Shown here: piece by piece, positions 16,683 through 24,942 of the stretch
Layout: the number at the start of each line of letters is the position of its first letter
How positions within the stretch are numbered: position 1 is the stretch's first letter
Assembly: GCA_052146815.1 (NCBI GenBank)
Contig: JBKQMG010000188.1
Span: forward strand, 1 to 64,000
DNA: 64,000 nucleotides
Direction of reading: 5' to 3'
Source: DATJZH01 sp052146815
Lineage (GTDB): Bacteria > Actinomycetota > Actinomycetes > Streptosporangiales > Streptosporangiaceae
The notes under the pieces: model-generated
Databases searched by the model: none
What the model was told of the DNA's origin: nothing
The model's input: the letters and a program-made list of their open reading frames with translations, nothing else
Position numbers and translations under genes: made by a program

Positions 16683-17726
16683 TCAGCCGCCCTGCGGGCC
16701 GGCGTCCCATTCGGCGTGGTGGTTCAGCCACCAGCGGGCAATGTCGAGCCGTCGCATGAACCGGACGTCGGGGCGGTCCTGCACATACTCGACGAAGTCG
16801 CGGACCGCGCTGGCGCGGGCCGCCTGCCCGCTCCATCGCTCGTGCAGGCCCACCGTCATCATCCGCGCGCCGTCGCCCGCGGCGGCCTCCTCGCACAGGT
16901 AGTCCGCGCCCGCCCGCAGCGTCTCGAAGAAGTCATGCGGTGTGGAGTACGTCGGGCTCAGCAGGTACCGGACGTCGTTGTAGACCTTCGAATACGGCAG
17001 CACCAGAAAGGGTGCCGCGTGCCCGGGCACGAAATAGGGCAGCTCGTCATTAGAGGCGTCCGAGTCGTAGACGAAGCCGCCCTCCTCGGCGAGCAGCTCC
17101 CTGGTGTGCACGCTCGGGAAGGAGCGCACGTACCAGCCGAGCGGGCGCTGGCCGGTGAGCCGCTCGATCGACTCGATGCCGCGCAGCAGATCGTCGCGCT
17201 CCTGCTCCCTGGTCAGCTCGCTGACCTCGATCCAGCGCCAGCCATGTCCCAGCACGTCGTGGCCGGCCCCGGTGATCCACTCGGCCACCGCCGGGTTGCG
17301 CTCGAGCGCCCGGCCGCAGGCCCCGACCGTCACCGGCACCTGGTAGCGGTCAAACAGCCGGGCCAGCCGCCAGATCCCGGCGCGGCTGCCGAACTCGAAG
17401 TGGGTCTCGGTGCCCATGTCCCTGACGTGCGGGCCGATCTGATAGGAGTACTCGCCCCAGCTGTCGTTGCGGCCGCCGCCGTCGAGCAGCGAGTACTCGG
17501 CGCCGGACTCGTAGTTGACCACGATGTTCACGACCAGGCTGACGCCGCCGGGCCAGCGCACCTGCGGCAGACGGCGGCCGTATCCGACGAAATCGCGGGC
17601 CGGGCCCGCCTGCAGTATTTCCGCCGGCCGTGCTTCCTGCTGCCCTGCTGCTTCCTGCTGTGCTTCACCAGCCGGCCCTCCATCCGGCTGCCGTGCATTT
17701 CCCTGCTGTGCTTGCTGCCCGGCCAT
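16683..17726 (-). CDS. Polysaccharide deacetylase family protein (PuuE/allantoinase-like)
   Basis: A 347-residue protein of the NodB/polysaccharide-deacetylase superfamily. The core begins near residue 45 with DFVGYGRRLPQVRWPGG and VSLVVNIVVNYESGAEYS, then GHDVLGHGWRW (metal/active-site His) and RSFPSVHTRELLAEEGGFVYDSD. The VVNYESGAEYS and GHGWRW patterns are those of the PuuE-like allantoinase branch rather than chitin deacetylases, so hydrolysis of a C-N bond in a small molecule is as likely as sugar deacetylation. The first 43 residues are an odd Gln/Ala/Gly-rich repeat (AGQQAQQGNA, EAQQEAAGQQEA) absent from usual members; the true start may lie nearer DFVGYGRR. It diverges from the peptide-binding protein gene. 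Confidence 0.82.
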   Translation of the reverse strand: MAGQQAQQGNARQPDGGPAGEAQQEAAGQQEARPAEILQAGPARDFVGYGRRLPQVRWPGGVSLVVNIVVNYESGAEYSLLDGGGRNDSWGEYSYQIGPHVRDMGTETHFEFGSRAGIWRLARLFDRYQVPVTVGACGRALERNPAVAEWITGAGHDVLGHGWRWIEVSELTREQERDDLLRGIESIERLTGQRPLGWYVRSFPSVHTRELLAEEGGFVYDSDASNDELPYFVPGHAAPFLVLPYSKVYNDVRYLLSPTYSTPHDFFETLRAGADYLCEEAAAGDGARMMTVGLHERWSGQAARASAVRDFVEYVQDRPDVRFMRRLDIARWWLNHHAEWDAGPQGG

Positions 17727-17949
17727 GAACCCCTCGTCCCGTCGCCGCCGCTGGTGCCGTAGTGCTGGATTCCGCCGTGATGTGCCGGACGCAAGAATGT
17801 CACGCCTCGGTATCGGACGTCCGGCAACAGGTCCGCCCGTGGTTCCGGTCTGTTACGATTGCCGGTATTTACTGAAGTATCCCATCATCGGCAGGATGTC
17901 ATTAGCGCGGACCGCGACCGGGCCTCGCTATGGAAAAGGCTGGTGGGTC

Positions 17950-19767
17950 ATGCAGGTTCGGAGAAGAGCGCGGGCACTAGCACTTATCGGCGCGGCCTGC
18001 GGAATACTACTGGCCGCCTGCACGTCGAGCCCGTCCTCTGCACCGAGCGCGAATGGAGCACGGGTCAAAGGCGGAACGGCGACGGTCGCGCTGACGCCGG
18101 GAAACCAGTTCAACTATATCTTCCCTCTTCTTTCCTATCAGTACGCGATCGGCGCCAACATAGAGTACTCGGAGTACCTGATGTGGCGGCCGCTGTACTG
18201 GTTCGGCAGTCCCGGCCACGTCGGGCTTAACACGCAGTACAGCGTGGCCGACCCCGCTTTCATCACGACGGCGGGGGGCAAGACCACCGCGGTTATCCAG
18301 CTGAAGCCCTACCGCTGGTCTGACGGGAAGCCGGTGACCACCCGGGATGTCCAGTTCTGGTTCAATCTGCTGAAAGCGGCCAGGAATAACTGGTGGGGCT
18401 ATGTCGCCGGGCAGTTCCCGGACAATGTTTCCGCCTTCAAGATCCTGAGCGCCAGCAAATTCTCCCTGACCTTCAAGGGCACTTACTCGGCGGCCTGGCT
18501 CTACAACCAGCTCGGCCAGATCATCCCCATCCCCCAGCATGCCTGGGACCGTAAATCCGCCAGCGGGCCGGTGGGCAACTATGACCTCACCCTCGCCGGC
18601 GCCAAAGCCGTGTACGGATTCCTCATCAGCCAGAACAAGCAGCTGTCCACCTATGCGACAAATCCGCTCTGGCAGGTCGTCGACGGCCCGTGGAAGCTCA
18701 CCGCCTATGCGGCCTCGACCGGCGATGCCACCTATGTGCGCAACACCGCGTACGCGGGACCGGCGACCGGCTCCCTGCACGCGCTGCGCGTGCTCAGCTT
18801 CTCCAGCGACAGCGCGGAGTTCGACTCGCTGCTGGCGGCGGGCGGCATCAGCTACGGCTACGTGCCGTTCAACGACGCCGCGCAGGTAGGGCGGGTGACC
18901 TCGGACGGCTACACCGTCCAGGCCTGGCCGACCTGGGGCATTACCTACATCAGCATGAACTTCGGCTCACCGCAGACCGGCGCGCTCTTCAGGCAGCTGT
19001 ATCTGCGCGAGGCGATGCAGCGCCTGATTAACCAGCCCGCGTACATCCGCGCGTTCCTGCAGGGCTACGGCAACCCGACGTACGGCCCGGTTCCGCTGGT
19101 GCCCACCAGCCAGTTCGTCTCCAGCGCGCAGAAGCAGAACACGTACCCCTACGATCCGGCCGACGCCAAGTCGCTGCTCACCGCGCACGGCTGGAAGGTC
19201 GTGCCCAACGGCGCGGACCTGTGCACCCGGCCGGGCAGCGGGGCCAGCCAGTGCGGCGCCGGGATCGCGGGCGGGACGAAGCTGTCGATCTCGCTGGAGT
19301 ACTCCACCGGCCTGCAGGCCGTCAGCGAGGAAGTCGCGGCCCTGCAGTCGGCGTTCACCCAGGCCGGCATCCAGATCTCCCCGCACGGCGCGCCGTTCAA
19401 CACGGTCGTCGCCGACGACGTGCCCTGCAGCAAGAGCAGCTGCTGGCAGCTGAACTACTACGGGCAAGGCTGGTATTTCGACCCCGGCTACAACGATCCC
19501 GACGGCGCGACCATCTTCCAGTCGACGGGGTCCTCCAACGGCGGCTCCTACAGCAGCCCGACGGCCGACGCCCTGATCAGCAAGCTGTCGTCCGGCGGCT
19601 ACCCGGCGCTGTTTAAGTACGAGGACTATCTCGCCACGCAGCTGCCGGTGCTGTGGATGCCGCAGCTCGACAACCAGATCTCGGCGGTGAGCAACAAGCT
19701 CAAGGGCGTGTACCCGCAGGACCCGGATGGCAACATCTATCCGGAGAACTGGTACTTCGTCCGCTAG
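17950..19767 (+). CDS. Peptide ABC transporter substrate-binding lipoprotein (family 5)
   Basis: A 605-residue extracellular solute-binding protein of the DppA/OppA family. It has a basic N-terminus, a hydrophobic h-region and the lipobox LAAC with Cys24 for lipidation, then family-5 features: GGTATVALTPGNQFNYIFPL, KPYRWSDGKPVTTRDVQFW and a C-terminal PVLWMPQ. It should capture peptides or similar oligomers for the permease pair encoded at 23.9-25.9 kb. ATG 17950 is chosen for its signal peptide; ATG 17896 is in frame and possible. A G+C-rich stem-loop follows the stop codon. Confidence 0.92.
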   Translation: MQVRRRARALALIGAACGILLAACTSSPSSAPSANGARVKGGTATVALTPGNQFNYIFPLLSYQYAIGANIEYSEYLMWRPLYWFGSPGHVGLNTQYSVADPAFITTAGGKTTAVIQLKPYRWSDGKPVTTRDVQFWFNLLKAARNNWWGYVAGQFPDNVSAFKILSASKFSLTFKGTYSAAWLYNQLGQIIPIPQHAWDRKSASGPVGNYDLTLAGAKAVYGFLISQNKQLSTYATNPLWQVVDGPWKLTAYAASTGDATYVRNTAYAGPATGSLHALRVLSFSSDSAEFDSLLAAGGISYGYVPFNDAAQVGRVTSDGYTVQAWPTWGITYISMNFGSPQTGALFRQLYLREAMQRLINQPAYIRAFLQGYGNPTYGPVPLVPTSQFVSSAQKQNTYPYDPADAKSLLTAHGWKVVPNGADLCTRPGSGASQCGAGIAGGTKLSISLEYSTGLQAVSEEVAALQSAFTQAGIQISPHGAPFNTVVADDVPCSKSSCWQLNYYGQGWYFDPGYNDPDGATIFQSTGSSNGGSYSSPTADALISKLSSGGYPALFKYEDYLATQLPVLWMPQLDNQISAVSNKLKGVYPQDPDGNIYPENWYFVR

Positions 19768-19771
19768 CCCG

Positions 19772-19786
19772 CGGGCCGGCGGCCCG
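19772..19786 (+). terminator. Stem-loop after the binding-protein gene
   Basis: CGGGCC at 19772-19777 pairs with GGCCCG at 19781-19786 across a three-base loop, five bases after the stop codon. There is no T-run. In binding-protein operons such hairpins often stabilise the upstream mRNA or partly attenuate read-through, which would raise binding protein relative to the enzymes downstream. Confidence 0.45.
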
Positions 19787-19815
19787 TCACGCCGCCGTCC
19801 GTCACGCCGCCGCCC
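19786..19815. repeat. Two 15-bp tandem repeats between binding protein and hydrolase genes
   Basis: GTCACGCCGCCGTCC at 19786 is followed directly by GTCACGCCGCCGCCC at 19801, one mismatch. The repeat is non-coding and lies immediately after the stem-loop. Confidence 0.8.
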
Positions 19816-19833
19816 GCGCGCAGCCGCCGACCT

Positions 19834-21882
19834 GTGAGGAGAGAGTTGGCCGTCCGGACTGACTTTCCGCATTCCGTCCGCGTGATCATGCACGAGTGGA
19901 TCCCGATGCCGGACGGGTGCCGGCTGGCCGCGCGGATCTGGCTCCCCGAAGGCGCCGAGCAGGCGCCCGTGCCGGCGATCTTCGAGTACGTGCCGTACCG
20001 GAAGAACGACGGCCTCGTGCTGCGGGACGCCCCGATCCACCACTACTTCGCCGGGCACGGGTACGCCTCCGTCCGGGTGGACATGCGCGGCACCGGCGAC
20101 TCCGACGGCATCCTCGGGGACGAGTACCTGCCGCTGGAACAGGAAGACGGGATCGAGGTCATCCGCTGGCTCGCGTCCAGGCCGTGGTGCACCGGCAAGG
20201 TGGGGATCATCGGCAAGTCCTGGGGCGGCTTCAACGGCCTGCAGATCGCCGCGCACCGGCCGCCCGAGCTGGCCGCGGTGATCAGCGTCGCCTCGACCGA
20301 CGACCGCTACACCGACGACGTGCACTACATGGGCGGCTGCCTGCTCGCGCCGACCGCGCTGCCGTGGGCGTCGACGATGCTGGCCTGCAACGGGCTGCCG
20401 CCTGACCCGGCGGTCGTCGGCGACGAGTGGCGGCAGACCTGGCGGGACCGGCTGGAGCGCACCCCGCCCTACATCGAGGCCTGGCTGGCTCATCAGCGCC
20501 GGGATGAGTTCTGGCGGCAGGGGTCGGTGTGCGAGGACTACGGGGCCATCGAGTGCCCGGTATATATGGTCGGCGGCTGGACCGACTCCTACCGGAACGC
20601 GATCCTGCGCTTCCTGGCCGGCTCCCCCGGGCCGCGCAAGGGCCTCATCGGCCCGTGGGCGCACGACTATCCGGAGGACGGCGCACCCGGGCCCGCGATC
20701 GGCTTCCTGCAGGAGGCGGTGCGCTGGTGGGATCACTGGCTCAAGGGCCGCGACAACGGGGTGATGGATGAGCCGATGCTGCGGGCGTGGCTGCCGCAGG
20801 CGCGCCGCCCGGCGGCCGGGTACGAGGAGTTCCCGGGCCGCTGGCTGGCGACCGGGAGCTGGCCCGCCCCGCAGGTCCAGGCCAGGGAATACGCCCTCGG
20901 CGCCGGCCCGCAGGGCGGCGGGACGCTGGGCGCCGTGACACCAGGTGCCGCGGAGCTGGCGATCGCCGGGACCGACGCCCCGGCCGGTGATCTCGGGCAG
21001 TGGGGCGGGCACGGCGGCCCCACCGAGTTCCCCCGCGACCAGCGGCCCGACGACGGGCTGTCGCTGACCTTCGACACCGAGCCGCTGGCCGAGCCGGCGG
21101 AAGTGCTGGGCGTCCCGGTGGCCCGGCTGGAGCTGACCGCCGACCGGCCGCTGGCGCTGGTCGCCGTGCGCCTGTGCGACGTGTGGCCCGACGGCGCCTC
21201 GACGCTGATCACCCGCGGGCTGAAGAACCTGACCCACCAGGCCAGCGACGCGGACCCGGAACCGCTCGTCCCGGGCGAGCGGTATGTGGTCGACTTGCCC
21301 ATGAACTCGATCGGCTATCAGGTCCCTGCCGGGCACCGGCTGCGCCTGGCGGTGTCGCCGACGTACTGGCCGTGGGCGTGGCCGTCACCCGAGCGCGTGA
21401 CGCTGCGGCTGCTCACCGGCGGGTCCGTGCTCTGCCTGCCGCTGTGGGCCGGCGAGGGCGAGCGCGCGGCGCACGAGCCGCCGCCGCACTTCGCCGTCCC
21501 CGAGCGTGCCCCGATGCCTGACCATGAGCTGCTGCCCGCCCGCAGCGGGCGGGAGGTCCGGCGGGACGTGGCGACCGGCGCGGTCGACGTGATCTCCACC
21601 GAGAGCAGCGGTCACCGCCTGGCCGCCGACGGCCTGGAATACCGCGAGCTGGAGCGCGACGTGCTGCACATTACCGAGGGTGATCCCCTGTCGGCGAAGG
21701 TGACCTGCGAGCGGGTGTTCACGGTGGCCCGCGGCGAGTGGCGGGCGACCGTGCAGACCGCGAGCACGCTGTCCGCCACGGCGGCCGAGTTCCAGGTGAC
21801 GAACGTGCTCGACGCCTACGAGGGCGACCATCGCGTCTTCACCCGGACCTGGCACTGCGACGTGCCGAGAGACTGCGTATGA
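19834..21882 (+). CDS. CocE/NonD family hydrolase (X-Pro dipeptidyl-peptidase-like)
   Basis: A 682-residue serine hydrolase. The alpha/beta-hydrolase domain carries VRVDMRGTGDSDG near 81-92, the nucleophile elbow GIIGKSWGGF with Ser129, and GPWAHDYPEDG with the catalytic His near 277. The C-terminal jelly-roll domain of X-Pro peptidases and cocaine-esterase-type enzymes follows (VDLPMNSIGYQVPAGHRLRL). It cleaves an ester or amide, plausibly a peptide brought in by the transporter encoded around it. Its last codons overlap the ATPase gene (ATGA). GTG 19834 is listed as start, but AGGAGAG at 19837 lies inside it, so a start slightly downstream, such as TTG 19846, is possible. There is no signal peptide, so the enzyme is probably cytoplasmic. 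Confidence 0.9.
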   Translation: MRRELAVRTDFPHSVRVIMHEWIPMPDGCRLAARIWLPEGAEQAPVPAIFEYVPYRKNDGLVLRDAPIHHYFAGHGYASVRVDMRGTGDSDGILGDEYLPLEQEDGIEVIRWLASRPWCTGKVGIIGKSWGGFNGLQIAAHRPPELAAVISVASTDDRYTDDVHYMGGCLLAPTALPWASTMLACNGLPPDPAVVGDEWRQTWRDRLERTPPYIEAWLAHQRRDEFWRQGSVCEDYGAIECPVYMVGGWTDSYRNAILRFLAGSPGPRKGLIGPWAHDYPEDGAPGPAIGFLQEAVRWWDHWLKGRDNGVMDEPMLRAWLPQARRPAAGYEEFPGRWLATGSWPAPQVQAREYALGAGPQGGGTLGAVTPGAAELAIAGTDAPAGDLGQWGGHGGPTEFPRDQRPDDGLSLTFDTEPLAEPAEVLGVPVARLELTADRPLALVAVRLCDVWPDGASTLITRGLKNLTHQASDADPEPLVPGERYVVDLPMNSIGYQVPAGHRLRLAVSPTYWPWAWPSPERVTLRLLTGGSVLCLPLWAGEGERAAHEPPPHFAVPERAPMPDHELLPARSGREVRRDVATGAVDVISTESSGHRLAADGLEYRELERDVLHITEGDPLSAKVTCERVFTVARGEWRATVQTASTLSATAAEFQVTNVLDAYEGDHRVFTRTWHCDVPRDCV

Positions 21883-23927
21883 TCCTGCTGGAGATCGAAG
21901 GCCTCCGGACGTTCATCCGGCTGCGCAGCGGAACGGTCCGCGCGGTCGATGGCGTCAGCTTCGCGGTCGAGGCCGGGGAGACGGTCGGGCTGGTCGGGGA
22001 GTCGGGCTGCGGAAAGACGATGACGGGCCTGTCGATCATGGGCCTGCTGCCGCCGCGCGGCTTCATCGCCGAGGGCGCGATCCGGTTCGGCGGCACCGAC
22101 CTGGCCGGCCTCGGCGAGCCGGGCCTGCGGCAGGTCCGGGGCAATGACATCGGCATGGTGTTCCAGGACCCGATGACGTCCCTCAACCCGACGATGACGA
22201 TCGGCAATCAGATCGCCGAGGTGGTCCGCCGGCATCGCGGCGCGTCAAAGGCCGCCGCGATGGCCCGGGCGGAGGAAGTGCTCGCGCTCGTCGGGATGCC
22301 GCGGCCCGCCGAGCGGCTCGGCTATTACCCCCACCAGCTGTCCGGCGGGCTGCGCCAGCGGGTCATGATCGGGATTGCGCTCGCCTGCGAGCCGAAACTG
22401 CTGATCGCCGACGAGCCGACGACCGCGCTCGACGTCACGATCCAGGCGCAGATCCTGGCCCTGCTGGACGGCCTGAAGGCACGGCTCGGGATGGCCGTGC
22501 TGCTGATCACCCATGACCTCGGAGTGATCGCCGGCCGGGCCGACCGCGTGCTGGTCATGTACGCGGGCAAGATCGCCGAGGAGGCGGCCACCGCGGACCT
22601 GTTCGCCCGCACCCGCCATCCCTACACCGAGGCGCTGCTGGCCTCGATACCGCACCTCGATCAGCCGGCGTCACAGCCGCTGTACTCCATCCCCGGCCTG
22701 CCGCCGGACCTGACCCGGCCGCCCGCCGGATGCCGGTTCGCGCCCCGCTGCCGGTTCGCCACCGCGGAATGCGAGGCCAGCGAGCCGGTCCTCGGCGGCC
22801 CGGACCCGCGCCACCCGTACGCGTGCTTCCACCCGGTCAGCCCGGCGCCGGCCGTGGCAACCGCGCAGGGCAGCCGCGACCGCGAGCAGGCGCCCGCGCC
22901 CGCAGGCGGCCGGGACCTGCTCGTGCTGGATCACCTCGTCAAGGAATTCCCGGTCACCGCCGGCGCGGTGCTGCGCCGCAAGGTCGGCGCAGTGCACGCG
23001 GTGTCAGACGTGACGCTGACCGTCCGCCGCGGCGAGACACTGGGCCTGGTCGGCGAGTCCGGCTGCGGGAAGACCACGATCGGCCGGATGGTCGTCGCCC
23101 TCGAGCAGCCGACCTCAGGACGGGTCATCTTCGAGGGGAACGACCTTGCGGCGCTGTCCAGCGCCCGGCTGCGGCACGTCCGCAAGGACCTGCAGCTGAT
23201 GTTCCAGGACCCCTACTCCTCCCTCGATCCGCGGATGCAGGTGGGCTCGATCCTGCGCGAGCCCCTGCAGATCCAGGGCGTCGGCAGCCGGGCCGAGCAG
23301 CAGGAGCGGGTCGCCGGGCTGCTCGGCGAGGTCGGCCTCAGCCGGCGGTCAGTGCAGCTGTACCCGCACGAGTTCTCCGGCGGCCAGCGGCAGCGGATCG
23401 GCCTGGCCCGGGCGCTGGCGCTGTCGCCCAAGCTCATCGTGGCCGACGAGCCGGTCTCGGCCCTCGACGTCTCGGTCCGCGCTCAGATCCTCAACCTCAT
23501 GCGCCGGCTGCAGGCCGCGCACGGCCTCACCTACATCGTCATCTCGCACGACCTGTCGGTGATCCGGTACCTCGCGGACCGGATCGCCGTGATGTACCTG
23601 GGCAAGCTGGTCGAGCTGGGCACCGGCGCCGATGTCTACCAGCGGCCCGCGCACCCTTACACGCTCGGGCTGCTCGACACCATCCCGGTACCCGATCCCG
23701 AGGTAGAGCGGGCCAAGCACGGGATCGCCGTCACCGGCGAGCTGCCCTCGGCGCTGGACCCGCCGTCGGGCTGCCGGTTCCGGACCCGCTGCCCGCTGGC
23801 CCGCGAGATCTGCGCGCAGCAGGAGCCGGCCCTGCAGTCCTTCGGCGGCGAGCACGTGGCCGCGTGCCATTTCCCGCTGCAGACGCCGGCCGCGGTGCCG
23901 GCGTCCCGGTCCTTACCTGCGCTGTAG
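21879..23927 (+). CDS. Peptide ABC transporter ATPase, fused DppD-DppF
   Basis: A 682-residue protein joining two complete ATPases. The first half has Walker A GESGCGKT at 40-47, signature LSGGLRQRV, Walker B LLIADEPTTALD and an oligopeptide-type C-terminal Cys-rich segment (GCRFAPRCRFATAEC). The second half has another GESGCGKT (about 385), signature FSGGQRQRI, Walker B LIVADEPVSALD and GCRFRTRCPLAREIC. The Cys-rich ends mark both halves as dipeptide/oligopeptide/nickel-type ATPases, which in some members hold an iron-sulfur cluster. One polypeptide can therefore supply both nucleotide-binding sites for the DppB/DppC permease. It starts in the stop of the hydrolase gene and ends 15 bases inside the convergent DppC gene. 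Confidence 0.95.
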   Translation: MILLEIEGLRTFIRLRSGTVRAVDGVSFAVEAGETVGLVGESGCGKTMTGLSIMGLLPPRGFIAEGAIRFGGTDLAGLGEPGLRQVRGNDIGMVFQDPMTSLNPTMTIGNQIAEVVRRHRGASKAAAMARAEEVLALVGMPRPAERLGYYPHQLSGGLRQRVMIGIALACEPKLLIADEPTTALDVTIQAQILALLDGLKARLGMAVLLITHDLGVIAGRADRVLVMYAGKIAEEAATADLFARTRHPYTEALLASIPHLDQPASQPLYSIPGLPPDLTRPPAGCRFAPRCRFATAECEASEPVLGGPDPRHPYACFHPVSPAPAVATAQGSRDREQAPAPAGGRDLLVLDHLVKEFPVTAGAVLRRKVGAVHAVSDVTLTVRRGETLGLVGESGCGKTTIGRMVVALEQPTSGRVIFEGNDLAALSSARLRHVRKDLQLMFQDPYSSLDPRMQVGSILREPLQIQGVGSRAEQQERVAGLLGEVGLSRRSVQLYPHEFSGGQRQRIGLARALALSPKLIVADEPVSALDVSVRAQILNLMRRLQAAHGLTYIVISHDLSVIRYLADRIAVMYLGKLVELGTGADVYQRPAHPYTLGLLDTIPVPDPEVERAKHGIAVTGELPSALDPPSGCRFRTRCPLAREICAQQEPALQSFGGEHVAACHFPLQTPAAVPASRSLPAL

Positions 23928-24911
23928 CCGGACGTCCAGCGAGTCGCGCAGGCCGTCGCCGATGAAATTGAAGGCCACCACGGTAATGACGATCATCAGC
24001 CCGGCCGGGTAGATCTCCCACCAGTAGCCGTCGTACAGGAAATTGACCCCGTCCTGCAGCATGCCGCCCCAGGTCGCGGCCGGTGGCGGCAGGCTGAAGC
24101 CGAGGTAGCTCAGCACCGCCAGGGTCAAGATCGCGTCGGCGACCTGGAATGTCGCGTTGACCGCGATCGTGCCCACGGTGTTCGGCATGAGATGACGGAT
24201 GATGATGCGGCGTGACCGGCCGCCCATCGTCCGGACCGCCTCGACGTACTCCCTGGTCCGCAGGGTGAGCGTCTCGCCCCGGACCAGCCGGGCCGGGCCC
24301 AGCCACGACAGCAGCGACAAGATGACGATCAGGAGCAGCAGCGTCGGCTTGAACGCCGCCGCCAGGTCGATGAAGAGATAGACGATGGGGATGGCGAGGA
24401 CGATGTCGACCACCCGCATCAAGATCGCGTCCGTCACGCCGCCGAAGAAGCCGGAGATAACGCCGTAGATGACGCCGAGGCTGGTAGCGACCAGCGCGAC
24501 GGCGACGCCGACTTCCAGTGAGCTCTGCCCGCCGACCATCAGACGGCCGAGCACGTCGTAGCCAAGGTCGGTGGTGCCGAGCGGATGCCGGGCGCTCGGC
24601 GGCTGGTTCACCTGCAGGATGTTGGTGTGCACCTGGTCGGTGGGCCAGAACAGCGGGCCGAGGAAGCAGAACAGCGCCACGAGCACGACCAGGATGAGGC
24701 CGGCCAGGGCCAGCCTGTTCTCGACGAACGCGCGCAGGATCATCTTCCAGGCGACTTCCTGCTGGTGCGCCTCGCCGCCTTCGGGCATGGTGGCGGCCGA
24801 GACCCGCGCCGCGGCATCATCGGCCGCGCCGCCGGGCAGGGCGACCGCGCCGGCCTGTCTCCTGGCCGCGTCGCCGGAATTCGGATCAGTCCCGGAGCCG
24901 TGCTCAGTCAT
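23913..24911 (-). CDS. dppC: Peptide ABC transporter permease, DppC-type
   Basis: A 332-residue inner-membrane permease. There is a 60-residue hydrophilic N-terminus, the DppC-type first helix (LALAGLILVVLVALFCFLGP), the HPLGTTDLGYDVLGRLMVGG segment, and the coupling EAA-loop region VEAVRTMGGRSRRIIIRHLM. The C-terminus ends NFIGDGLRDSLDVR, typical of DppC/OppC. It forms a heterodimer with the DppB-type permease encoded just upstream on the same strand. Its 3' end overlaps the fused ATPase gene by 15 bases tail-to-tail. Confidence 0.94.
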   Translation of the reverse strand: MTEHGSGTDPNSGDAARRQAGAVALPGGAADDAAARVSAATMPEGGEAHQQEVAWKMILRAFVENRLALAGLILVVLVALFCFLGPLFWPTDQVHTNILQVNQPPSARHPLGTTDLGYDVLGRLMVGGQSSLEVGVAVALVATSLGVIYGVISGFFGGVTDAILMRVVDIVLAIPIVYLFIDLAAAFKPTLLLLIVILSLLSWLGPARLVRGETLTLRTREYVEAVRTMGGRSRRIIIRHLMPNTVGTIAVNATFQVADAILTLAVLSYLGFSLPPPAATWGGMLQDGVNFLYDGYWWEIYPAGLMIVITVVAFNFIGDGLRDSLDVRLQRR

Positions 24912-24942
24912 AGCTGTGCTCAGTCAAGCTGTGCTCAGTCAT
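24898..24942. repeat. Three repeats of 15-16 bp at the DppB/DppC junction
   Basis: The core TGCTCAGTCA starts at 24901, 24917 and 24932, spacing 16 and 15 bp. On the minus strand the first and third copies contain ATGACTGAGCAC: the first is the dppC start codon region, and the third holds the dppB stop codon. The dppC initiation site has thus been duplicated across the gene boundary; the extra starts are out of frame or soon stopped. Confidence 0.85.

Noticed and set aside
12300..17726. A catabolic gene cluster joining acyl-CoA dehydrogenase, Gfo/Idh/MocA, quinone oxidoreductase and deacetylase
   Set aside because: Only the two oxidoreductases overlap; the others are separated by gaps and share no pathway that I can name.
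18967..21336. A 789-codon open frame on the minus strand opposite the CocE hydrolase
   Set aside because: It mirrors a strongly recognisable gene on the plus strand; its product is Arg/Gly/Pro/His-rich with no domain. Long antisense frames are expected at this GC content.
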